A DNA stretch of 64,000 nucleotides, taken from NCBI GenBank assembly GCA_021234535.1, contig CM037843.1, positions 39,681,200 to 39,745,199 on the forward strand, written 5' to 3'. Shown here piece by piece: positions 12,236 to 22,359 of the stretch. A model generated the notes under the pieces. It ran no database searches and had not been told where the DNA came from. It saw nothing but the letters and a program-made list of their open reading frames with translations. Source of the DNA: Stichopus chloronotus (Eukaryota > Echinodermata > Holothuroidea > Aspidochirotida > Stichopodidae). Made by a program: the position numbers and the translations under genes. Each line of letters starts with the position of its first letter. The stretch's first letter is position 1.

Positions 12236-13593
12236 CAAAACTATATAGTAAAGTTGATAATTAAAAGGTCATAAAGAAAAGAAAAAAAGTGGCAAGAGAG
12301 AGTAGTGCACAAGCAAAGCTAAGACATAGCAAAGAATAACACTTACAAACTACTTAAAGTTAATACGATAAAAGAAAGAAAGTAAATGTCACAGAAACTA
12401 ATAAAAGCAAATATGAACAAAGAACAAAGATAAAGCTAAGGAAGAAAAGGCGAGAAAATTGATATCTAAAATACAAATATGATAAAATAAGGGAAAATTC
12501 AATAAAATAGTAATTATGGGAACGTATCCTACAAAGATGTGTTTAAGAGGGCGTTTAAAAGAGTGAAAAGAGCGGCAAGTATATTGACACGTAAGTTGCT
12601 CCAGATGTGCGATGAGACATTGGAATATCATCTATCGCCACATTTGTTGTGGGACTTCGGAAATGAGAGTAAATTGGCTGAGTTGTAACCGACTCAGTAA
12701 AATAAGACTAAAAGTTTAAAAGCACAACGTTTGTCAATTGGAAGCCACTTTAGGGGGTGCGGGAGCATGTAATGAAGTGTAAATGAGCCTACTTGTACTT
12801 CATTTAGTACAATTTGTAGCCTTTTGAGCAAGAATTCCAGTACTATTTGCATAATCAATGTGTGAACTGATAAACACATGAACAAATATCTTAGTCGCTA
12901 CAAAAGTTGAAAAGTGACGAATAATGTGAAATATTACGAAGATAATACGTACATGACTTGGCTTCATCATTGACGAAAAGTGGCTACCACGATCCTTTAC
13001 ATAGTCAGATTCTATTGTACTCTGTATTTAAAGCCTCGTGGTAGAGACAATTACACTTCAGGTATAGGTACGCAATGAAAGTGTTTATGTAAATAAGAAT
13101 GATGACGAAATGGCTTATCGAGCCAATGGGCATATCGCACGTGTTAGTCTACGGGGTAGGATCTTCGTAATTGTTATCTTGTTTGCCACAATAGACTGCT
13201 CACAACAGGCTACAGGTGTACTGGTTCGTTTTCACTTGGTCTTGAAAGTAGTGTTTGATTGGTAGGTGATAAGTCAATCATACCAGCACGTAATAGTGGT
13301 ATGTGAGTTAGGTTATACTATAGGGTCCATTTCACAGATAACATGATGACAGTTTTGCCTTGACTTTATGTCTTAAATCGTTTTGTTTGTTTACGTTCAT
13401 CAGAGCTTATCTTGATTAGTGTGCACCCGTGTTTTCAGGAGCGTCTGTCAATAAAGTCGAACAATTAATATACTTATTTAATATAGTTAATCACTTACCA
13501 GTGATGTACCTAATCGTTTGCAAACAAGTTAACCACTCAATTCATTAAAATGCTAACACCAAATGCCTTGTCATGATGGTGACTGCTCTTTCT

Positions 13594-14008
13594 TCCGACA
13601 CCCCTATGTTCCGACACACGTCTATTCGGACAGCAACGGCTTAGTAAGACCCCTTGGGTCAAATGGACCAGGAGGGGTATTTGGCCCCAAAGCCAATGGT
13701 ATCGCAATCTTTTATGCATGAACTGTCTCGGAACAAAAGCCGGCACACACATTTACAAATTAAGAAATTGAGTGTGGTACTACCTGTGATATTTTTTCAT
13801 GCTGTTAATACTGGATTCTTATTAACAATGTGTTGAAACTTTAAGTAAGTCCTGCATAATATGATCAATGCATATTAATTATACGCCGTGCCGAGCATCA
13901 TAGGCGGGCCCCCCAAATGCTGTCTGATGTAATGGGTGTGTAGTAACATATGAGTGTATATGAGTGAACATAAGGGTGTCGGACCGTAGGGGTGTCGGAA
14001 CGTAGGGG
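13594..14008. repeat. Inverted-repeat pair bounding a ~415-bp block
   Basis: 'ttccgacacccctatgttcc' at about 13594 is the reverse complement, with few changes, of the segment at 13975-14008. That segment itself contains a direct repeat: 'ggtgtcggaccgtagggg' followed by 'tgtcggaacgtagggg'. This suggests a terminal-inverted-repeat element or two oppositely placed copies of a short tandem repeat. Confidence 0.5.
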
Positions 14009-14389
14009 TTTAACCGTTATGATCAGCTTTTTTCCCAGGCTAAACCTTCGTTTCACCTACTTTTCCTTTAAAGGGGTAAATGCGGTCAGCCCAAATTGAA
14101 TTAGTATACTTCCTAATTATGCTAATTCATGACTGGCTCTTTTTCATTATATGATATAATTAACTTCTTGTCGAAGTTATTAAGTTTGCAGCATAACACC
14201 TTGCTTTTTCAGTACTGATATTCAGCAACATGATAAAAAAAACTAATAAAAGAAATGACTAGAGAATTTGCAAGGTTTTAATGATTTTTCAAAGTAAAGG
14301 AGGGACTTCCTTTAAAGAGCCACTACCATAAATATCAATTTAGAGGTTAAGGTCCAACATGACTAAGCACATAATTTATGTCAGGGAAG

Positions 14390-14400
14390 TATATAAAATA
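14390..14400 (+). promoter_or_regulatory. TATA box of SelL gene 2
   Basis: TATATAAAATA stands 32-42 bases before the ATG at 14432. With normal TATA spacing, transcription would begin near 14420, leaving a very short 5' UTR. The ATG context (agctATGGc) has G at +4. A longer 5' UTR starting from an upstream promoter cannot be excluded. Confidence 0.5.
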
Positions 14401-14431
14401 CCATATCGTTCAAAATTGAGCAGCATCAGCT

Positions 14432-17400
14432 ATGGCAGAAAGCGAGGAAGGTTCGACTGTTGTTAGCTCGAGAACTCAGCTCTGTGAAGCAATTAATACC
14501 ATTAAAGCAGGTTTAAAACCTAGAACGAAGAGGAATCTAGAAGACAGTGAGACAGGTAAGTGGGCGATAAGAGGAATTGTTGAATACTTTTATCTTCACG
14601 GGTATGTCAGAAGCACTATACATGACGATAATTTTTATTAAAACCTTTTTCGATTGGTGAATCGTTGAATACATTGAATATCGGTAAAAAGAATATTTAA
14701 GAGTTAGTCAATGTTGGACGGTGCATCAAACTATAGGATCATGGTTGTTTGGGGATTAATGCTATTGTCAGATGCCCTCGGTCTGCCGGCCCTCGTGCAT
14801 CGCTTGCATTAACTTCCTATCGTGCATGATCCTCCATTGAATGCATAAGTTTAGCATTGTTTGACCCTGTTCATTCACACGCAATGAGATTTTTATATAA
14901 GAAAGACGAAAATGAAAGAAAGTTTTGGTTTGTAAATAACCTCATTTTTATTGAAATGAAGAAGATACACTGCGAAAAGGTAACATGATGAACAACCTGA
15001 CAACAATTACCTTGCGGTTATCCAATGATACCCCACGGTATGATTGCAATGGGCCAATAGCAGTTGAGGATTCTCATTAAGTATGAATGAATATAACCTA
15101 ATGATATGTGGTAACAAAATTATTGCATAACTTCATGTAACAACCCTACGTGAAATGATAATCGTAGGGATGAGGAACCTTTGTCTGACAATGTTGTATT
15201 CGACAGTTGATAGAGACAATAGGTTTTCATAGAGCATTTACTTACATTGGACCCATGGATATCGTTTAATATCATTTTGTACCTACACAGGTACTTGACA
15301 CATGTAGGTCTAAGATCTAAACTTGTGAAGAAACTCATCCTACAACGTACATCTTCAGTAATACCGAAAGTGTTCTTCATTGGTTTGTATAAGGACGGCT
15401 TAGATCAATATAACATGGGACGGGACTGGAACCTCTTCAACTGTAGGATGTTAAATTGTGCTCTACGTAGCGGACGGATAATCTACGCCAAAAAATAAAT
15501 AAATAATTGCAATATTACACATGGAGTAGCATGCAATATATTACTAATGTGGATTTGCTATATGTTCGCCAATGATACTGTAACACAAGGAACATACATG
15601 CCCTTATTTTCAGCAGAATATCAGTGCAAATGATACCCAGTTATACATAAGGAGCCTTTTATTTTCAGCACCTTTGGAAAATATGTTTCACTATCTAGTC
15701 TTCAAGTGTGCGTCCGGGGCATGTACCTTTTAATCGTATTTTCGTTGGTGATGGCGCCAAAATGCAATCGTTCATAATCACAATAACAGAAAATAATGGT
15801 CAGTTTTGTACATTTTACGTGGGAAATGATATTCCTACACTTAACAGTGCCATAAATATGTTCCCAGGAGTAGGTTCATGTATGTATGACCACTGTGTTA
15901 TCACAATGAACGACTGGAGAATTTAACAAATTTAACTTAATAACGGTCTCGTTTCTTTCATTCCCCATCCACTCCACCAACCCTCTTCAAATAAAAAATA
16001 ATGAAAAATTCAACTAGACGAAGTCTTTAAAATCTTGAAACAGTGTTGTTCTTAGTGATTACCCGACTGCTGTTTTGTTCGTCACAATTTGGAAGCATAA
16101 AAAGACTGGTGAATACATTTACATTGCAGATGCTTTCCGATTACTAGGGGCCACTGGAGGCCCTCTGGTCTTGCTGTATGCCACAGTCTATAAAAGGTGA
16201 GATTAACTTATCACCAAGTACCCTACATTGTCATTTGAAAGGACAACAGTTAAGGTATAGGGAAACTTATCAGCTTATCAATGACCCGGCACTGAGAAAC
16301 CCTGAAACCAATTTTCAGTATGGACTATTTTAATCTGGAGTGCATTAAAATCTATAAAGCGCAATCTTCGTCAATCGTATCTCTCTATAAGGTTATAAAC
16401 AGTGGCCTATAGTCTGTATTTTTAGTGTGTTTGAAAACACAATAGAGTTAAGTTGATAGAGAGCGTAGTGCAGTGCACACCTCTTTTGTAAACTCAACCT
16501 GTGAACCATACACCAGGATTTCATAAACGTCCTATTTGACAGGAATGTTCCCATACATTTACCACAGGAGCCTATTCTGCCAACATGATTACCGTATTTA
16601 GTTTAAACGTTCTAGTCGCATGGTCAGTCATAAGACTGTTAGGGCCAACGGACATGCAGTGAGGGTTAGGAGCACGGACGCACTTTACAAGTGTGACGTG
16701 CCAATAACTTCCATCTTTCATCAATTGTCAGTTTGTTAGGGTGTCGTTTGCATTGATTTCTCTTTTAAACTTAAGGGGAAGCCTGTCTTCTACCCTTTAA
16801 AAATGGCTCCTTAAATTTGTCAAGCTCTGTTATATTGTTTAATCAGCTGTACGAATTGTTTATTCATGCATAGTATAAGTGAGAATTAATTGAATCTAGC
16901 TACTTCCATCTTCATATTCCAGTTTGAACGTAAAAAACAGGACTGCATTCGATGAATTGCTTAAACAATATCTTCACCATCAAGACGTGCAAGACACCTA
17001 CAAGGAGTTGCAAGAATTGGAGGTAACTTTTGGCATAAGGCTGTGTAATGTACACTCAACGCTCTTAGCAACAAGGGTTCTTCGTTCATTCCGTTGGAAG
17101 AACCCTGGAAGTTCTTCCAGAATAATTTACAAGAATTGCTTGCAAAATAAAAGCCCTGTTGGAAGCCTACGATTATGTTTTGTCCCCCAGGGAGAGAGAA
17201 CCCTGTTCGTCAAGAACCATTTTCCTTAGAGTGAAACGACGTGCAACATATTGCACATTTGTAATGCTAGAATGTACAATTGTTGGCATGCTGGGCCATT
17301 ACTGGCACTTATAAATCATGTAAATCATGTGCTATGGACAAATGCACCAAACTTTCAACTTTGTTGAGACCTTTCGCATTCATCATTGGTACTCATCATT

Positions 17401-20400
17401 TAAACAATACAAAATCACAACGGCCATCGTTGAATACGTTTTTCTACAGGTGGAATGGAGCAGATCAGTTCTAGAATGTGAAAAGAGGCTCGGTGCGAGT
17501 TCTTCAGGTGACGATGTAGCAGAAGTTGGAGCAAGAGGTCCACTTGACATAACCCTCGTCAACAGTCGGACAGAAAAGTAACCATCAACAAACTCATTTA
17601 TTTATGTATATCAAAAGGCAACTTGACGAGTACTCACTGCATTTACTGGTGACACTTACAGAATTCCTACTTTGAGATAATATGACCATATATGTACTTT
17701 TCATGCCCATTGTGGATCATGTTCGTATTATCATTATCACTATTTGATTTTAATTTTAGTTTTTTTATCATCAAGCATTCATTGTTGATTTCTGGTAAAT
17801 GAAACTAAAAATGCCGATAGAAATGTATGGTAGATAAACTCTCGATGTTACCGTACTTGTTTTCAGAGAAGCGACTCTTTCGTCTTACTTGGACGGAACC
17901 AATGGCCTCCTACTTATCCTCCTTCGGCATTCTAAATGACCCTTCTGACACAACCACATCGCTGCTCTTCAAAAGCAGAAAGATGTGATGAAGGACCTCG
18001 GGACCGAGGTCGTAGTGGTGTCTTACAATTTAGCTAGTAAAGTCAGGAAGTGGATAGATGAAACTGGCTGTAGATTCGACGTTCTCAGCGATGAAAAACG
18101 ACAGGTGAAATGACAAGTATTTTTCGATTATCTCAAATTACAGGTCATGTACATGCATAATGGCATTGTGTATAATGTGCATTACTTTACTCCCCTCTGT
18201 AACAATTACGTTGGTTGTGCTTGCGCATGTTTAGAGCTTTGTGTGAAAGCGCTTTGCGTGAAAGCGCTTTGAGTGAAAGCGCTTCACACTTTTCATGTGA
18301 TCCCTATCTGTCAGATCTTGATAACACTCCATCAAAAATATAAATGCAAAGAAACAAAAGCAAAACGTAAAACAGATCCAGCAGCTACCTCATTTTCAAA
18401 GGTAGGTTTTGTTTATTGCGACATGACAGCATGTTAATTTTATTTTACAGTTTGCTTCCTTAAATACATATACTTTCCCAATCATGCGTGAGTCCTTGTG
18501 CATTATAATGAAAGTGTTTATGAAATATATGTGTGTGTGGGTTTATGTATGCATTTGTGGCACTTTATTGCTCGAGAATGAAATATTAGATGGATCTCGT
18601 TTTTGGTAGGTGTTACAGTGACTGCAAAAAGACTACTTCGTTGAGTGAAGGTCAAGATAATTCCCTGTCTACAGATTTCGAAGTTGAACAATTTTACAAT
18701 CCGCTACTGGAGAATATGTAGATGTTGATATTGGAAAAGTTATAACACATAACAATCCGTATTTATTCAGATCTACCGCTATGTTGGACTGTTAAAAGCA
18801 GCGTCCAAAATGTGGCATATGGACAACATTCAACGCTTTGCAGAAAGGGCACTTAATGTCTACAAAGAACTACCAAAAGATCTTGAAAATGTCCCGGAAG
18901 ATCTTCAACAGGTAATATCATGTTAATGATGTCATGATATGATGTGAAGCTTGGACAGAATGTAATATTTATCAGTTATCAGAGTGAGCCAACAGACAAA
19001 TCTCTTTCAATTAGAAACTTGCTAGCATTTTATGGTCTCGGTAGACAACGTAATTGTGATAGATCGTTTTTATCCATATGTGGTAAAAATAATTGCTGTT
19101 GGCTGTGATCAAGGGCTACTTGGCAGACGTTTGGCAGAAGTGTGAAGATAGGCCTATTTAGTACACTGTCTCCGAGTACATAGGCTACTAATCAAGCAGA
19201 ATCTTAAAATCAAGAAACGTATAATTTCTGCATGGCAGAGTGTCATGTCTCTATAGTAAGTTTCCTTCAATTCATACACAAAAGAGATAAAAAGTACTCT
19301 AGAACACTAACAAATTGAAAAGTGATATTTGCCGGTTTTCTTTACTGAAATTCGACTGTGGTCAAACATAGAAACTGGTACAAATCTGATGGTGGAGAAA
19401 CATTATGTAGGTTGGGCCTTAAACGAAACATATGGCAGTTGTACAAAACTTCCTGCAATACCAAATCTTGGGAATAATGTGAATTTCGGTGAAGGTTCGG
19501 TTTTACTGTCAGTGAAAAAAACGTTTGGCAGACTACTGTACCATGCAGTCACATTTCATTATGCACCCATGAGCTTTCCACTCAGTGACTATAAGATTAG
19601 CAGGAGCTAATTTAATTTTCGAAACAAAATCATTTTTTCTTTCTCCAAACGGATTATCAAGTCCCCTCCTTTCGAATACTTCGTATTTCATAGCATGGAG
19701 GAGACGTCATTCTAGACAAACATGGTAACTTTGCCCTCGTCCACCTGAGTACTACACCGAATGATCGAGCAAGCGTCGACCAAATCATCACCACTTTGAA
19801 GGTGAGCCAAAGAATCTCAAGTCATAATTCCAATAATTAAACATCATATGTTATTTACAGTTTGTAATGACGTATAATATCCACATAATTCTTTTATAAC
19901 CTTCACCAATGATCTTCTTACTTCACCCTAACATTGTTCATATCATCAAAATGCTGGATGTGAGGTCTTCTTATCTTGCGGATGTAACTCTTGTGTTAAT
20001 TGATAAAGGTCCCCACTGAAACCTTTTCCAAGTTGAATGTAATCTTGACCTTGTCAGTTACAAACCGTTACTTGCATATAACGTGGTGAACTGTCTCAAC
20101 TTTAATAAAGAAACATCTAGAAGGAATGTAAGTGACTTAATTGTTCAAAATCAACCTTAAGCTGCTCAACAGTGTAACGGTAATGACCTTACATAATAGA
20201 GTCGTCACAGTATTTAACAATAATGATAAGGCATAAAAATCTATGTGAAAAAAAAATCGTTTTTTTTTTCTCGAAGATCCCATGGAAACTTCACATTGTT
20301 AAATGAATGTCAGGTGACATTTAAGTTCATCGATCATCTGCATATTGTAATATTCATGTACATTTGCAAAGCACAGTGTTTATCACATGATAGTTCTGTG

Positions 20401-20624
20401 CATCAAGTAACTGCTAGAAGTTCTCAAATAAAGGGTGCTTAATATGAATGTCACCGACAGACTTTTCTGGCACGTTGTTTGCAACTTGGAAATGTAAACG
20501 AGATTCAATTACTATCACTATTGTTTGTAACTTAATTCTTCAAGTATTATCTATCAAATCTTAACATCACTTTCTTTTCTCCCTCTTCTCATTCTCTCTA
20601 CAGACGCTTCCAAGTTCCCAGTAG
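14432..20624 (+). CDS. SELENOL: Selenoprotein L-like, peroxiredoxin-like (PRXL2/AhpC-TSA_2) protein with UxxU motif, copy 2 (complete)
   Basis: Exons are 14432-14555, 16130-16196, 16923-17022, 17450-17577, 17867-18104, 18771-18911, 19694-19801 and 20604-20624 (stop TAG). They total 927 nt, or 308 residues plus stop, all with GT-AG junctions. Residues 1-41 are a polar N-terminus (MAESEEGSTVV...). About 42-140 is a helix-rich region without a recognised domain. From about 143 comes the thioredoxin-fold domain: LLLILLRHSK, Sec164-P-F-Sec167, HNHIAALQKQ, VVVVSYN, RKWIDETGCRFDVL and LDKHGNFALVH. No signal peptide or membrane segment is evident, so it is probably soluble. Exons 2-7 have exactly the lengths seen in copy 1, which marks a tandem duplication. 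The family role is redox (diselenide) chemistry; substrate and partners are not deducible. Two SECIS-like hairpins lie downstream, then AATAAA at 21468-21473. Active-site neighbours differ from copy 1 (KUPFUH against VUQPUR), so the two may have diverged in specificity. Confidence 0.93.
15247..15498 (+). other. Unexplained open frame in intron 1 of SelL gene 2
   Basis: An 83-codon open frame with protein-like composition (...LVKKLILQRTSSVIPKVFFIG..., ending SGRIIYAKK). It has an AG acceptor-like site (cctacacag) at 15290. No ATG start fits well and no family was recognised. It could be an unannotated exon, a relic or chance. Confidence 0.2.
15708..15926 (+). other. Second unexplained open frame in intron 1 of SelL gene 2
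   Basis: About 72 codons (from a GTG, no ATG at the edge) reading VPFNRIFVGDGAKMQSF... and ending CVITMNDWRI-stop. The composition looks protein-like, with several Cys and aromatic residues. A stop lies just upstream at 15696, inside an acceptor-like 'tctag'. The family is not recognised. Confidence 0.22.
17937..17948 (+). other. SELENOL: Double UGA (Sec) recoding site, U-P-F-U, gene 2
   Basis: Codons TGA CCC TTC TGA follow CGG CAT TCT AAA (RHSK) and precede CAC AAC CAC ATC (HNHI), encoding residues 164-167. Both TGAs align with those of gene 1 and with the CxxC positions of the family, although the flanking residues have changed. Keeping both TGAs while neighbours diverge argues against chance stops. 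Confidence 0.93.
18241..18285 (+). repeat. Three 15-bp tandem repeats in intron 5 of SelL gene 2
   Basis: Units gtgtgaaagcgcttt, gcgtgaaagcgcttt and gagtgaaagcgcttc follow each other without gaps. AAGCGCTT inside each unit is a perfect palindrome. It starts 137 bases after the donor at 18105. No function is evident. Confidence 0.85.
19329..19610 (+). other. Unexplained open frame in intron 6 of SelL gene 2
   Basis: A 93-codon open frame (TTG at the edge, not ATG) with normal-looking protein composition: MVEKHYVGWALNETYGSC..., ending FPLSDYKISRS-stop 83 bases before exon 7. No domain was recognised, and there is no counterpart frame in gene 1. Possible retained or alternative terminal exon, nested gene or relic. 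Confidence 0.25.
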
Positions 20625-21086
20625 ATGTGGAAGTCTCTTAATTAATGCATCATCACACAACACAAGTCACATCCATTAACGTATTTCTCCTCCAAATACC
20701 TGTTAATCGTTTGTCTTGTTAATTTGCAGTCATAGGGACATATTTCTCTGTGACAGGTTTTCGTACTTTTTTTTTCCTTCAGTGCGACTAAAATTATCGA
20801 ACAAAGGCTCAACATCTCAAAACAAACGATGACCTCGTTGTTGTCGGTTAATATGGTGTAAACTGTCATAATTAAGATAGCAACCATGAAAAGATTCTTA
20901 GGAGGATGTAATCATCCAACTACATTGAGTTTCATAGAAACTTTGATACATTTTTTAAAAAAATCAATGCAAAAACCGGAGAGTTAGCCCCATTTTCATT
21001 GAATTGTCTCATACATTTCCTGACCCTTTTCTTCTAATTTTTCAAACATTTATTTCACACAATTTCTCTGTAGGATGAAACATTGT

Positions 21087-21196
21087 AATTATTAAACATG
21101 TTTCTATAAGTACGTTATGATGCCTAGATTCTAAAGCGTGAAAGCACGCATTTCTAGGTGGAAGTTAGTCTCTTATTGGTACATGTTTAGTATATT
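21087..21196 (+). promoter_or_regulatory. SECIS element C, 3' region of SelL gene 2
   Basis: Basal arms from about 21088 (attattaaacatgtttctat) pair with 21174-21194 (ttggtacatgtttagtat). Core ATGA is at 21117-21120, AAA at 21133-21135 and GGAA at 21160-21163. Helix II starts GCCTAGA with TCTAGGT and has U.U mismatches above. After the AAA, GCGTG-AAAG-CACGC forms a perfect 5-bp apical mini-stem, the form II hallmark. It lies about 460 nt after the stop. It resembles element A most: both share 'TCTAGGTGGAAGTTAGTCTC'. Confidence 0.87.
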
Positions 21197-21294
21197 ATCA
21201 GTTTCATTATCTACATTTAGTTAAAACGGCAGGTTACAGTTATTTTTTTTTGTAACATGCAATATATATGTAGCAAAAGCAGGTTTAAGAATTT

Positions 21295-21410
21295 CATTTA
21301 TTAAACACGTTCCTACGAATAAGTTATGATACTTGAATCTTAAAGCGTGACTTGACGCGGATGCAGGTTGAATCCAATCCTATCCTTCTAGGTGCATGCT
21401 TAATAAATAA
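21295..21410 (+). promoter_or_regulatory. SECIS element D, 3' region of SelL gene 2
   Basis: Basal arms 21296-21315 (atttattaaacacgttccta) and 21389-21408 (taggtgcatgcttaataaat). Core ATGA is at 21326-21329, AAA at 21342-21344 and TGAA at 21369-21372. Helix II is ACTTGAATCT with GGATGCAGGT, almost fully paired with G-U pairs and one A.G mismatch. The mini-stem is GCGT/ACGC. It resembles element B most (shared ATCTTAAAGCGTGAC). Several compensating differences from the other three keep the pairing, which is evidence of selection on structure. Confidence 0.85.
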
Positions 21411-21467
21411 TATTTTTCATCTGTTTTTGCACAAGTTTCTTTATATTTGCTTGCATATATTTGGAGT

Positions 21468-21473
21468 AATAAA
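21468..21473 (+). terminator. Poly(A) signal of SelL gene 2
   Basis: AATAAA about 60 nt after SECIS D. Using it would place both SECIS C and D in one 3' UTR of roughly 860 nt. An earlier AATAAA at 21402-21407 overlaps the end of element D and would also keep both. Confidence 0.55.
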
Positions 21474-21806
21474 CATTTGCTAGAGTTCTCTCGAACAAGA
21501 AAAAAAGGCAATTATTAAATTTTTTCTCATGGATTTGTTTGTAGTGTAGACATCGTAGTTAACTCTTATCTATATTCATTATGCATATATGTAGAACGAT
21601 CGGTGAAATCGTATGGTCTCGCTTTTATTAACTGCATACGTAGGACTGAGCCCTACCTGCATACGTGGGAACGGTCCGTACGTGCTCATAAGTGCGTGCG
21701 GATGGTCGTACCGTGTGCTTGCGTGTTTCGATACAAACGTATGTGGGTGCGAGCCGCCGTCCGTCCGTCTGTACGTACGTAGGACGATGGATGACCGCCC
21801 TCCTTT

Positions 21807-22300
21807 TTGGAAAATATTTTGAAAACGTAGGGTGGGCTAGATGCAAAATGGTGCTACGTTCGATGCTAGATTTGGATTGAATATATCCTCAGGAATTCTT
21901 ACTTTTTAAGTCATGATTTTATTTTTTCATCTTTCCGGGTGAATTTTTCATTCCTAAACCTTTTCTGGGTAATTGAGATATTTTTTCTCAACTGGCACAG
22001 CCCTTGCACCTCAGTTCACACCTCTGCCCAGGTCATATTGATTTGTGTAAAAGACTGCTCTTGGGAGAGGGGTCAAAGGGGAACACCTCTGGAAAACGTT
22101 TGCTAACATAGGGTGGGCTAGATGCAACATGGTGCAGCATATGATGCCACATTTTAATTGCATGTATCTTCAGGATAGGTCCTCTTTTACTTTGTCATAT
22201 ACCTGGGTGAAATATTCTTAAACCATTTCTGGGTAATTCAGATATTTTTTACATGGCACAACCGGCGAACATCAGCCCACAATTCTACCCAGTTTTCGCT
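21807..22300 (+). repeat. Two diverged tandem copies of a ~280-bp repeat
   Basis: Both copies contain 'agggtgggctagatgcaa', 'atggtgc', 'tcaggaat/tcaggata', 'ctgggtaatt(g/c)agatat' and 'tggcaca', starting near 21825 and 22108. The preceding 21640-21790 is CpG-rich with ACGT runs (gtccgtccgtc, gtacgtacgt). Non-coding. Confidence 0.65.
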
Positions 22301-22359
22301 GAGAACTTCGAATACTTTGTGGGTGAGCACATAAGAAAGCCGACACCTAGAATTTTCTT

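Larger units (their letters stand above)
10376..14380. other. Intergenic spacer between the two SelL genes
   Basis: No coding exon could be supported. It contains a dispersed repeat piece around 12160-12235 and an inverted-repeat pair at 13594-13618 / 13975-14008. The rest is AT-rich sequence without recognisable genes. Short open frames here are of the length expected by chance. Confidence 0.6.
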
